Positions 51,371 through 59,825 of a DNA stretch of 64,000 nucleotides are shown here, in pieces (positions within the stretch are counted from its first letter, which is position 1; each line of letters starts with the position of its first letter). Below the pieces are notes generated by a model. It was not told the origin of the DNA, searched no databases, and saw only the letters and a program-made list of their open reading frames with translations. The DNA is taken from NCBI GenBank assembly GCA_022843925.1, contig JALHMS010000008.1, positions 1 through 64,000 on the forward strand, read 5' to 3'. Made by a program: the position numbers and the translations under genes. This DNA comes from Burkholderiales bacterium. GTDB lineage: Bacteria > Pseudomonadota > Gammaproteobacteria > Burkholderiales > Ga0077523.

Positions 51371-53232
51371 TGGCCGGGTCGCCAGATTCGATCGTGATCG
51401 GAGACGTCGCTGCCGTCTCTTTCGATCTGCTTGTCCGGGCCCGACGATTTCCGCCGGGGATCCTCGAGTCGGTCGGCGACGATCGCTCGCGCACGGTCGT
51501 CCCTGGATCGACGGTGCGGGCGCTGTGCATGAAAGGAAGGTTCGATGGCCGGGACGTGCAGGCGATGTGCTTGTTCCGCCATCTGGGAGAGTACGAGATC
51601 ACCTGCGATGTGGTGTTCACGGACGACTCCTTGCTGCTGTCCCGCCTGCGGGAAGGGTTCGCGTTCCCGGCGGTATGGGCCAGGATCAAATGGGAGAAAT
51701 CGAAGATCTCGGTGGAGGCCGAGCTGTTCGGTGAGGCTGAAGGGCAGGAGGACAGTCAGGTGGCCGAAGCCGCCCAACCTGACGAGGTGATTGCGTTCGA
51801 GTTCACCGCCACAGGTCGGAAGACGGCTGGTGTTCCGACCACGTTTGGCGTCCGGCAGCTGTTCCAGATCCGCGATGCGGAGCGTCCGGCGCTGGCGCGC
51901 ACGGAGGCGATCACGAAGTGCAACTTCGGGATCGGATCGGGCAATTCGGAGCCGCTGTGGCGCACCGCCAAGATCAAGGAACTCCAGGTGAAGGGGGGGC
52001 GCAACCTCGATATCGCGAAGGATCTTGGCTTCGAGCCCTCGCAATCGGTGCTCGTCGGTTGGGCCGCGGAAGATCTCGAGATCACGCTGGGCGCGGTCCC
52101 GAACGAGGCGCCTGTCGTCCATCATCGCGCGTTCCACGAGCCCCGGATGGATCCCCGGACGCCGCCACCGTACGTGTTCGATGACGTCGTATCCACTGGG
52201 TTCAAGTTCACCGCGAATCGCGAACACCTCGACGCCATCGTCGATGCCTTGCTCAATGCGCCGGAGGCCGGTCCAGGCGATATCGCCCGCCAGAACTTCC
52301 GCTATGTCGCAGCGAGTACCGAGATCGTCCTGGAGTACCTGGAGTACGGATCCATGCGGTCCACGGCACCGGAGACGAGCGAACGGCGCGACGAGGACTT
52401 CACCTCGCAGTTCGAACTCTGCCTGCGGCTGATCGTCGGTGCGATCGAGGAGGACAGCGAAGCTGCGTCGGACCCCATGGTGTTCTGCCCCGTCCTCTTC
52501 GTCGACAACTGGACCTCGATGGTCAGCGGGCGGGAGGTGATGGGCTACTGGAAGCGCATGGCGGCGTTCGAGCCTGCCCGCGGCACTCCCAACGCCGAGG
52601 CCCTGCGCGAGCGCCTCTGGCCCCACGCCCGGTTCGACGTCACGGAGGAGGGCCAGGCTGATGTTCCAAGGATGGAAAACACTGATGACGTCGAGCGCCG
52701 AATAACCGCCGCGGGCTACGGGGAGCCGATCGTGACGATCCGGCATGCCCTCGATCGAGCGGCGCTTCGACCGGACCACCGCAACCCGGGCCGCTTGGGG
52801 GTCGGCGATGCCCAGCGCTTGTTGCCGTGGAGACAGACGGACTTCGGAGACGTCCGTTTCCGACGTCAGTTCGCCCGGGACTGGTTGCGGGTCAGTGGGG
52901 AGTCGTTCGACACGATCCAGCGTTCCTTCCTTGCCGGACCCAATGGCCGCGCGCCGTACGGTGGCTGGATCCGGACGCGAAACACGGTCCGCGACTTCCG
53001 TGTGGTCCAGCCGGAGGGCGCGGCTGTCCTGACCATGGGGTCCTTCGTTGATCGCGAACTGGCAGTCCGATTGGGTGAGCAGACGGTCCTGGCGGGGGCG
53101 ATCGGCAAGGCACCGGTGATCGACCTCGCCAAGCTTCTCGGCTTGCCCCACAGCGAGATCAAGATCCCGCCTTCCGACTGGTACCTCGCAAGCGGATCCT
53201 TCGACGTGAAGGTCATCGACCGACTGGCGTGA
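51370..53232 (+). CDS. Large protein with acetoacetate-decarboxylase-like region
   Basis: The 620-residue protein has no signal or membrane segment. Around residues 375-400 the block PVLFVDNWTSMVSGREVMGYWKRMAAF resembles the ...DNxxxxxxGREVxGFPK active-site segment of acetoacetate decarboxylase-fold enzymes, where the Lys forms a Schiff base. The N-terminal 250 residues are beta-rich and may be a second copy or a different domain. The rest is not recognised. It is the last gene of the cluster (TGATG overlap with the reductase gene) and its 3' end overlaps the convergent cyclase/ATPase gene by 20 bases. ADC-like proteins of secondary pathways catalyse decarboxylation, aldol or cyclisation-type steps. 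Confidence 0.7.
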   Translation: MAGSPDSIVIGDVAAVSFDLLVRARRFPPGILESVGDDRSRTVVPGSTVRALCMKGRFDGRDVQAMCLFRHLGEYEITCDVVFTDDSLLLSRLREGFAFPAVWARIKWEKSKISVEAELFGEAEGQEDSQVAEAAQPDEVIAFEFTATGRKTAGVPTTFGVRQLFQIRDAERPALARTEAITKCNFGIGSGNSEPLWRTAKIKELQVKGGRNLDIAKDLGFEPSQSVLVGWAAEDLEITLGAVPNEAPVVHHRAFHEPRMDPRTPPPYVFDDVVSTGFKFTANREHLDAIVDALLNAPEAGPGDIARQNFRYVAASTEIVLEYLEYGSMRSTAPETSERRDEDFTSQFELCLRLIVGAIEEDSEAASDPMVFCPVLFVDNWTSMVSGREVMGYWKRMAAFEPARGTPNAEALRERLWPHARFDVTEEGQADVPRMENTDDVERRITAAGYGEPIVTIRHALDRAALRPDHRNPGRLGVGDAQRLLPWRQTDFGDVRFRRQFARDWLRVSGESFDTIQRSFLAGPNGRAPYGGWIRTRNTVRDFRVVQPEGAAVLTMGSFVDRELAVRLGEQTVLAGAIGKAPVIDLAKLLGLPHSEIKIPPSDWYLASGSFDVKVIDRLA

Positions 53233-56200
53233 GCGGCAGGACGTCCGTGACGTCACCCTCCCATCGGAGATAGGGCGACAGATTCGCGGCCTGCAGGGAG
53301 GCTGCGATCGTCCGGGCATGCTCGAGCGCTGCGACATCGCCCAGCGCGCCGAGTGTCCTGGCCGCCCTGACTTCGAACAGCGTCGCCCCCTGCGTCTGCG
53401 CCAGCCGGATCGATTCCTCCAGGGTCGCCCGAGCTTCCTTGGTTCTACCTTGCGCGACCAGGATTTCACCCCGGATGCGCAACAGATGTGCATCCACGTA
53501 CTGTTCGCCGGTCTCGGCGGACTGACGCAGACCGGCGTCGACCGCCGCTTCTGCGTCCGCGTGGCGGCCCAACGCCAGGTAGGTTTCGGCGAGATCGCCG
53601 TGGACGATCGGACCACCGAGTTCGGCGCCACTCGCCCGGTATGCCGCGAAGGTGTTGGCGAGTGGATCGATGCAGTCGGTGGCACCGCCCAGCATCGCGC
53701 CTGCGAAGGACGCCTGGATGTACCCTACGCCCAGCCAGTCGGTGAAGCCGTACTGCTGGCTGATCGCGATGCAGGCATGGGCGTGCTCCAGCGCAGTTGC
53801 GAAGTTGCCCATCAGGCATTCGAGCATCGCACCGTAGGCTCGGGCGAATGCCTGTTCGAAAGGCCGGGGCGTCGAACCACCCTCGGTATCGCGCCCCAAC
53901 GTACCCGCCAGATCCAGCGCGCGGGAGAGGCGATCGCGGGCCTCTGCAAGACGACCCTGCAGGCAGAGCGCGTGCGATGCGAGGCACAACGATGCAACAC
54001 CAGGATCCTGCGTCGAAGGAAACTGCCGCGACTTGCCGTCGCAGCCGACGTACTGCGACCAGGCATCCTCCAGAAGGGCGAGGCCGGTCGCGACGCGGCC
54101 GTGATAGAAGTTGATGTAGCCCGACACCGTGAGACCTTCGATGACCTGCTCGGCACGCCCGGTCTCTCGGCCAAGGCGCAGGCAGGACTGCGCCAGAGCC
54201 ATCGCTTCGTCGAGTTGCCCGCGTACGACATGAAACGACCACAGCCCGCGCAGGACGGGAAAGAGTTCGGCGTTGTCGCCGAATGCCTCGCAAATCTGCC
54301 GTGCGCGGCGGAATGCCGTCTCCACCGCAGGGGCGGCATATCCCTGCCATGAGGACAGCGCCAGACCGGTCTGCACCTGCAGATCGAGTTCGAGCGCATC
54401 GCGACCCGGATCCGCCGGGTGCTGCAGCAGCAGGGCCAATGCCTTGTCGAGGTGGCCGCTGGCTTCGGCGTTGGCCGCGCGGGTCGCAGCACGCTTGCCG
54501 GCGGTTCGGTAATACTCCACCGCCTTCATCCACTGCTGGGCGATCTCGAAGTGATGCGCCACGAGCTCCGGCATCGCTTCCCGGATATCCGGGAAGGCCT
54601 CTTCGAGGGTCCTGCCGATCCGCTCGTGCAACGCCTTCCGAGTGAGGCGGAGCATGGTGTCGTACGCAGCGTCCCGAATGAGGGCATGGCGAAATCGGTA
54701 GGTGGTGGCGACGCCTTTGCCGAAGGTCAATATCAGGTCGGCGGCATCGAGTTGTTCCATCGCCCGGTCCAGCGCGGCCTCGTCGGCGCCGGAGACCGAC
54801 AGCATGAGTTCCCGCGAGAACTCACGCCCGATTGCGGCGGCCTCCTGCGCGAATCGTTTCGCCGTGGACAGGCGATCCAGGCGCGCCATCAGAAGATCGT
54901 TGAGCGCGCTGGGACCGACCAAACTACCGTTCGAGCCCGGCAATTCGAGCGCGGAGCGCGTCAATTCCTCGAGATGGAGGGGGTTGCCATCGCTTGCGAC
55001 GGAAATGCTGTCGATCATCTGCGGCGAGATGTCGGCGCCACCGATAAGCGTTCGTACGATCTCCACGCGACTTTCGTGGTCCAGCGGAGTCAGTGTCACG
55101 ATGTGGGTGCGTGCCGACTCCGCCCAAGTCGCCGAGAATTCCGGTCTTGCCGTGGCAAGTACGAGAATCCGATTGTTCGAGATACGCTCGACCAATCTGT
55201 TGATCAAGTCCAGCGTGGAAGGGTCTGCCCAGTGCAGATCCTCGACCAGCACCAGTACCGGGCTGCTGTCGGTCTGTCCGATCACCCAGTCGAGCAGCAC
55301 GTCGATGGTGCGCTTGCGCCTCCATTCAGGCGTCTCCTCGACCAACGTGTACTGGCTCCCTTCGAGGGGAATGTCCAGCATCCGCGCGAGATAGGGCAGT
55401 ACCGACGCCGAGCGATCCGCGAGCGGGCCGGCTGCCACCAGATTCTCCAGCTTCGCCAGGCGGGTGGCCGCGGAGTCCCCACGGGTGATGCCAGCGCCGA
55501 CTTCCATGGCGCGGATCAGCGGATACAGAACGGTGCCACTCGCGTGCGGCGAACAGGAGTAGCGCCAGAGTGCATGACTGCCCTCGGGGAGGGCAGCGCA
55601 GACCGATTCCACCAGACGCGACTTGCCGATGCCGGCCTCGCCCTGCACGAGGACGATCTGCCCGTCGCCTTCGATGGCGCGCTTCCGGAGTTCGGCGAGT
55701 TCGGAGACCTCCCGATCACGCCCCATCATGTGAGACGAAATTCTCCGAACGGCCGCGAAGCGACTCAGTCCCGTGGCCTCGCCTTGCAGGCACCAGCGTC
55801 GATGCTTTCCCTCGAAGCCCTTCAAGGCGCGGGGCTCGAGCTCCTGGAACTCGAAGAGGCCGCCCACAAGTTGGCGGGTGACGTCGGACACGATCACCTG
55901 TCCCGGCTCCTCGGCGCTGGCCTGCAGGCGGCTGGCGAGGGTGGGGGCCAAGCCCGTCAGTTCGATGCCTTTCGCGAACTCGCTTTCGCTCACGTATCCG
56001 ACGATCGTCTCACCCGTGGCGATCCCCACGCGCACCTGCAACGACTTCCCCGGCATCGTCTCGATGGGTCCCAGCGCGGTGACGACATCCAGGGCGGCGC
56101 GCATGGCGCGCTCAGGGGCGTCCTCCTGGGCCACCGGATAGCTGAACAGCACCACGACGGCATCACCGATGTTCTGGACGAGCGATCCGCCATGACGTTT

Positions 56201-56374
56201 CATCACCGACTCGAGTGCCGTCTCGAACTGTCTGCGCACCAAGAACAGGTCTTCGTAGTCGAGCTTCCTGGACAAGCCGGTGAAATCGACAATGTCGCAG
56301 AACAGCACGGTACATTGCCGGCGTTCGACAGTACGTGCGCCACTTTCCTGCAGTCTCAGTTCGCCATTCGCCAT
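53213..56374 (-). CDS. Class III adenylate cyclase-like / AAA ATPase / TPR regulator
   Basis: The 1053-residue protein joins a class III nucleotide cyclase domain (about 20-200), a signal-transduction ATPase (about 215-560) and a long TPR-like helical region (600-1050). The cyclase part keeps FCDIVDFT (metal Asp, 26) and NIGDAVVVLF (second Asp, 71). The expected transition-state Asn in the NLAARLQ-type motif is Thr145 (TLASRLQ), and the substrate-selecting Lys position is Gln. The ATPase has Walker A GEAGIGKSR and Walker B VLVLVEDLHWAD. Such proteins act as large signalling switches. The start at 56374 follows a GAGG; the track start far upstream is rejected. It converges on the isoprenoid cluster with a 20-base overlap. 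Confidence 0.88.
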   Translation of the reverse strand: MANGELRLQESGARTVERRQCTVLFCDIVDFTGLSRKLDYEDLFLVRRQFETALESVMKRHGGSLVQNIGDAVVVLFSYPVAQEDAPERAMRAALDVVTALGPIETMPGKSLQVRVGIATGETIVGYVSESEFAKGIELTGLAPTLASRLQASAEEPGQVIVSDVTRQLVGGLFEFQELEPRALKGFEGKHRRWCLQGEATGLSRFAAVRRISSHMMGRDREVSELAELRKRAIEGDGQIVLVQGEAGIGKSRLVESVCAALPEGSHALWRYSCSPHASGTVLYPLIRAMEVGAGITRGDSAATRLAKLENLVAAGPLADRSASVLPYLARMLDIPLEGSQYTLVEETPEWRRKRTIDVLLDWVIGQTDSSPVLVLVEDLHWADPSTLDLINRLVERISNNRILVLATARPEFSATWAESARTHIVTLTPLDHESRVEIVRTLIGGADISPQMIDSISVASDGNPLHLEELTRSALELPGSNGSLVGPSALNDLLMARLDRLSTAKRFAQEAAAIGREFSRELMLSVSGADEAALDRAMEQLDAADLILTFGKGVATTYRFRHALIRDAAYDTMLRLTRKALHERIGRTLEEAFPDIREAMPELVAHHFEIAQQWMKAVEYYRTAGKRAATRAANAEASGHLDKALALLLQHPADPGRDALELDLQVQTGLALSSWQGYAAPAVETAFRRARQICEAFGDNAELFPVLRGLWSFHVVRGQLDEAMALAQSCLRLGRETGRAEQVIEGLTVSGYINFYHGRVATGLALLEDAWSQYVGCDGKSRQFPSTQDPGVASLCLASHALCLQGRLAEARDRLSRALDLAGTLGRDTEGGSTPRPFEQAFARAYGAMLECLMGNFATALEHAHACIAISQQYGFTDWLGVGYIQASFAGAMLGGATDCIDPLANTFAAYRASGAELGGPIVHGDLAETYLALGRHADAEAAVDAGLRQSAETGEQYVDAHLLRIRGEILVAQGRTKEARATLEESIRLAQTQGATLFEVRAARTLGALGDVAALEHARTIAASLQAANLSPYLRWEGDVTDVLPLTPVGR

Positions 56375-56476
56375 TGCGGGAGTCCCTCGAAACCTGCTTT
56401 GTTCTTGTGTCAGGCCTACGCACCTGCCGTACTTCGGGGGGTGACTCCGAAGGCTGTGTCGCACGGTGGTGCAGGT

Positions 56477-56504
56477 ATTGTCACTCACCGTGCCACAGTT
56501 GCAA
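56477..56504 (-). promoter_or_regulatory. Candidate sigma-70 promoter of the cyclase/ATPase gene
   Basis: On the minus strand TTGCAA and GACAAT are separated by 16 bases, about 100 bases upstream of the ATG. A 7-bp inverted repeat CACGGTG / CACCGTG (56462-56468 and 56486-56492) surrounds the -10 and could be an operator or a leader hairpin. Confidence 0.4.
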
Positions 56505-56903
56505 GTCCGCCATTCGGTCTGTCTGAAGCGGCGCTTTGCCGAAAGGGCGAGGGCGCCACCGGACATTGGTGTAAACCCAACACTCTGGAAGAATTGTGTT
56601 CGGTCTCGGTGCCGAGCGGCCCGACTCGGCGTGGTATAAGCCGGCACCAGAGCCGGTCTTCGATCGACGCCGCTTCCGAACCCGAAGGTGCAGGGAAGCT
56701 TGACGAACGACGATCTCGCCGGGCAGGTCTCCGCGCCGCGGGTGCGGCACCGGCATCGATGTCGTCGCGGGGCGGCCCTTTGCCGTCTGTCGCACGTCGG
56801 TCGCCTTTCACGACGCCGTATCGCGGTGACGGCACGCAGTGGATGCCGGGATGCATCCGACGCCAAGCGATTGCCGAGAACAGAAGGTCCACGGGAGACT
56901 CCC
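56505..56903. other. Intergenic region between divergent genes
   Basis: About 400 bases between the cyclase/ATPase promoter and the SDR gene hold no supportable gene; the ORFs here are low-quality, Arg/Pro-rich shadows. A TATAAG at 56635-56640 may be a -10 for the SDR gene but no -35 fits. The stretch from 56380 to 56640 looks less GC-rich than its surroundings. Confidence 0.5.
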
Positions 56904-57659
56904 ATGTTCGATCTCACAGGAAGGATCGCCCTCGTGACTGGCGCTTCGCGCGGCCTGGGCTGGGCCATGGCGCGATCGCTGGCGGAGGCCGGTGCCACCG
57001 TCGTGCTCAATGCCCGCGATCGGGATGCGCTCGCCGCGAAGCTCGCCGAACTGGACGCCGCAGGTCTGCGCGGCGAGATCGCCGCCTTCGACGTGGCCGA
57101 CGAAGCGGCTGCGGTGGCCGCGGTCGCCGACATCGGTCGGCGTCACGGGCGGATCGACATCGCCGTGCTCAATGCCGGCATCCAGCATCGCAGCCCGATC
57201 ACCGCGTTCGAGACCGCCGACTTCCGCCGCGTGCTCGATGTGAACCTCACGGCCGTCTGGTGGCTCGCCCGTGAATGCGCGAAGCTGATGATCCCGGCGA
57301 AGCGTGGCCGCATCGTGGTCACGGGCTCCATCAGCGCCATCGCGGCGCGCCCGACGATCTCGGCCTACATCGCGTCGAAGGGTGCCGTGCACGCATTGAC
57401 CCGCGAACTGGCGGTGGAGCTGGCGCCGCACGGCATCACGGTCAACGCCGTGGCGCCCGGCTACTTCGCGACCGAGATGAACACCGCACTCATCGAGAAG
57501 CGCGAATTCAACGACTGGGTCTGCCAGCGCACGCCGGCCGGGCGCTGGGGGCGGCCGGAGGAGCTCGCCCCGGCCTGCGTCTTCCTGGCGTCAGATGAGG
57601 CATCTTTCGTGAACGGCCACGTGCTCGTGGTGGACGGCGCCTTCACGGCGTCCATGTGA
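56904..57659 (+). CDS. Short-chain dehydrogenase (gluconate 5-dehydrogenase-like)
   Basis: The 251-residue SDR has VTGASRGLGWAMARSL, LNAGIQHR, the catalytic Ser in VVTGSISAIAA, the YIASK pair and a C-terminal HVLVVDGAFTASM. The N-terminal MFDLTGRIALVTG and the overall pattern resemble gluconate 5-dehydrogenase/2-deoxygluconate 3-dehydrogenase. GGGAGA precedes the ATG at 56904. It lies 11 bases before a 2-hydroxyacid dehydrogenase gene, and together they suggest oxidation and reduction of a hydroxy- or keto-acid such as a sugar acid. Confidence 0.88.
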   Translation: MFDLTGRIALVTGASRGLGWAMARSLAEAGATVVLNARDRDALAAKLAELDAAGLRGEIAAFDVADEAAAVAAVADIGRRHGRIDIAVLNAGIQHRSPITAFETADFRRVLDVNLTAVWWLARECAKLMIPAKRGRIVVTGSISAIAARPTISAYIASKGAVHALTRELAVELAPHGITVNAVAPGYFATEMNTALIEKREFNDWVCQRTPAGRWGRPEELAPACVFLASDEASFVNGHVLVVDGAFTASM

Positions 57660-57670
57660 GAGGAGAAATC

Positions 57671-58696
57671 ATGGGCGACAAGTTCCGCGTCGGCGTGAGC
57701 CGCGACGTGATCACGGCCGACGGCGGGACGATGTTCGGCCCCGAGGCGATGAAGATTCTCGAGCATCCCGCAGTGACGTGGGAGTTCCTGCCCGAGAAGG
57801 TGGCCGAGATCACTCCTGCCCATGCCGCACGCTACGACGCGCTGTGCCTGCTCACGGCGCGGGTCACGCGCACCACGCTCGGCAGCCCCGACCGGAAGCT
57901 GAAACTCGTCGCGCGGTTCGGCGTGGGCTATGACTCGGTCGACGTGGCCGCGTGTACCGAGCGGGGTGTCCTGCTCACCATCACGCCCGACGGCGTGCGT
58001 CGTCCGGTGGCGGCGTCGGTCATGGCCTATGTGCTCGCGCTGGCGCATCGAATGGTCCTGAAGGACCGCCTCGTGCGCGACGGTCGCTGGGCCGAGAAGG
58101 GGGACTTCCTCGGCATGGGCCTCATGGGTCGCACGCTGGGCGTGATCGGCGTGGGCAACATCGGCCGCGAGGTGCTCAGGCTGGCGAAGCCGTTCGATCT
58201 GAAGCTGATCGGCCACGATCCCCACTTGTCGCAGGCCGACGTGCGGGATCTCGGCGTCGTGATGACGGACCTCGACACGCTTCTCGCGACGTCGGACTTC
58301 ATCTCGGTGAACTGCCTGCTCGACGATCGCACCCGCGGACTGATCGGCGCCGCGCAGTTCGCGCGCATGAAGCCGTCGGCCTACTTCATCAATACGGCGC
58401 GCGGACCGGTCGTCGACGAGGCAGCGCTCGTCGAGGCCATCCGACAGAAGCGGATCCAGGGCGCGGCCATCGATGTCTTCGAGAAGGAGCCCACGCCGGT
58501 CGACAACCCGCTGCTCGCGTTCGACAACGTGATCGTGGCGCCCCACGCGATCTGCCACACGGACGAATGCATGCGCATGCTGGGGGAGGGCGCCTTCCGT
58601 TCGGCGGTGATGCTGGCCGAAGGGCGCAAGCCTGCGCACATCGTGAACGCCGAGGCGCTTGCGCACCCCGATTGGGTCGGGCGGTTCCACGCCTGA
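57671..58696 (+). CDS. D-isomer-specific 2-hydroxyacid dehydrogenase
   Basis: The 341-residue NAD-dependent dehydrogenase interconverts 2-oxo and D-2-hydroxy acids. The NAD-binding motif GVIGVGNIGREVL is clear. The catalytic set is seen as the Arg in INTARGPVVDE, the Glu in DVFEKEP and the His in APHAICHTDE. AGGAG lies five bases before the ATG at 57671. It belongs to the branch with phosphoglycerate/glyoxylate-type reductases; the substrate is not resolvable. It is co-transcribed with the preceding SDR gene. Confidence 0.9.
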   Translation: MGDKFRVGVSRDVITADGGTMFGPEAMKILEHPAVTWEFLPEKVAEITPAHAARYDALCLLTARVTRTTLGSPDRKLKLVARFGVGYDSVDVAACTERGVLLTITPDGVRRPVAASVMAYVLALAHRMVLKDRLVRDGRWAEKGDFLGMGLMGRTLGVIGVGNIGREVLRLAKPFDLKLIGHDPHLSQADVRDLGVVMTDLDTLLATSDFISVNCLLDDRTRGLIGAAQFARMKPSAYFINTARGPVVDEAALVEAIRQKRIQGAAIDVFEKEPTPVDNPLLAFDNVIVAPHAICHTDECMRMLGEGAFRSAVMLAEGRKPAHIVNAEALAHPDWVGRFHA

Positions 58697-58798
58697 TCAC
58701 CTCCACCCGGCGGCCGATCCGTCCCCGTCGGCGGCCCCGACCACGATGGCGCGCCGCACGGGCGCCCGGATGCGCTACCCACCTCGGATGATTCCCCG

Positions 58799-59554
58799 AT
58801 GACCAACGTGCAGTACACCCTCGGCTGGGACGAGACCGCGATGCGGTTCCTGACCCGCCGGACCTTGGATTCCCATGGCGCGTTCTTCGTGCCGTACCTT
58901 GCCGCCGGCATGCATGTCCTCGACTGTGCCTGCGGCCCGGGCAGCATCACCCAGGGCATCGCGCGGGCAGTCGCACCGGGTGCCGTCACGGGCATCGACA
59001 TGAGCGCGTCCCAGATCGAGATGGCGACGGCCCGGGCGCAAGGCGAGGGCATCGCCAACGCGATGTTCCGGGAGGCGAGCATCTACGAGCTTCCGTTTCC
59101 CGATGCGAGCTTCGACGCGGTGTTCTCCCACGCGTTGCTCGAGCATCTCGGCGAGCCGGTGCGTGCTGCAAAGGAATGCCTGCGTGTGCTGAAGCCCGGT
59201 GGCGTGATCGGCGTGGCGACTCCCGACTGGGATGGATTCATCGTCGCTCCCGAGACGCCGGAACTCGTGGCGGCCGTCCGCATGTATCGCGAGGCCCAGG
59301 ATCGCAACGGCGGCGACACCCGCACGGGGCGCAAGCTCGGGACGATCCTGCGGGATGCGGGGTTCGTGGCACCACGTATGCAGGCGCGCTACGAGAACTA
59401 TGATCCCTCGCGCATCATCGGGGAGGTGATCTCTCTCCAGTTGCAGCGGGACGGTCACGATCGATTGGCGGAGGTGGTGCGCGAGTGGCAGACCGATCCG
59501 GAAGGACTATGGGCGCAGGCCTGGGTGTCGTGCGTGGCGAGAAAGCCCGCCTGA
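58799..59554 (+). CDS. SAM-dependent methyltransferase (class I, UbiE-like)
   Basis: The 251-residue protein has motif I VLDCACGPGSITQGIA, VTGIDMSASQIEMA, motif II FDAVFSHALLEHLGEPV and motif III LKPGGVIGVATPDWDG. It resembles UbiE/COQ5-like small-molecule methyltransferases, but the substrate is unknown. It is separated from the dehydrogenase gene by 102 bases and probably has its own promoter. After it, 271 bases up to the next gene hold no ORF I can support. Confidence 0.85.
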   Translation: MTNVQYTLGWDETAMRFLTRRTLDSHGAFFVPYLAAGMHVLDCACGPGSITQGIARAVAPGAVTGIDMSASQIEMATARAQGEGIANAMFREASIYELPFPDASFDAVFSHALLEHLGEPVRAAKECLRVLKPGGVIGVATPDWDGFIVAPETPELVAAVRMYREAQDRNGGDTRTGRKLGTILRDAGFVAPRMQARYENYDPSRIIGEVISLQLQRDGHDRLAEVVREWQTDPEGLWAQAWVSCVARKPA

Positions 59555-59825
59555 CATGGTCGACGGTCGGGAGCGGTCCCTGCGTGCGTCGCCGCCACCG
59601 TGCGCCGACCGCTTGCGAGCGTCCGGATCCCGGCCGACCTATTTTCGTCGTATTGCAACGGCAGGATGGGGCGGTTACATTGGTCCGCAAGGTAGCGGCG
59701 AAGAAAGGGATCTCCCCAAAGCAGGACCGGGGCACCACTTAGGATCAGCGCGAAAGTCAGACCCGCGGCTCGGTGCCCACCGGACCATCAGCCCTGCCAC
59801 CCACAAGTTCAAAGGACACGCCCCA

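Noticed and set aside
45709-53232. Carotenoid or hopanoid biosynthesis cluster
   Set aside because: A CrtP/CrtQ-like flavoprotein and a prenyl synthase are present, but there is no phytoene/squalene synthase, cyclase or HpnCDE set, and the flavoprotein is much longer than known desaturases.
51304-53685. 793-residue ORF on the minus strand
   Set aside because: It is opposite the acetoacetate-decarboxylase-like gene, which has recognisable motifs, operon spacing and a TGATG coupling; the antisense frame has none.
54419-57274. 951-residue ORF on the plus strand
   Set aside because: It is antisense to the cyclase/ATPase gene and runs through its promoter into the SDR gene in another frame.
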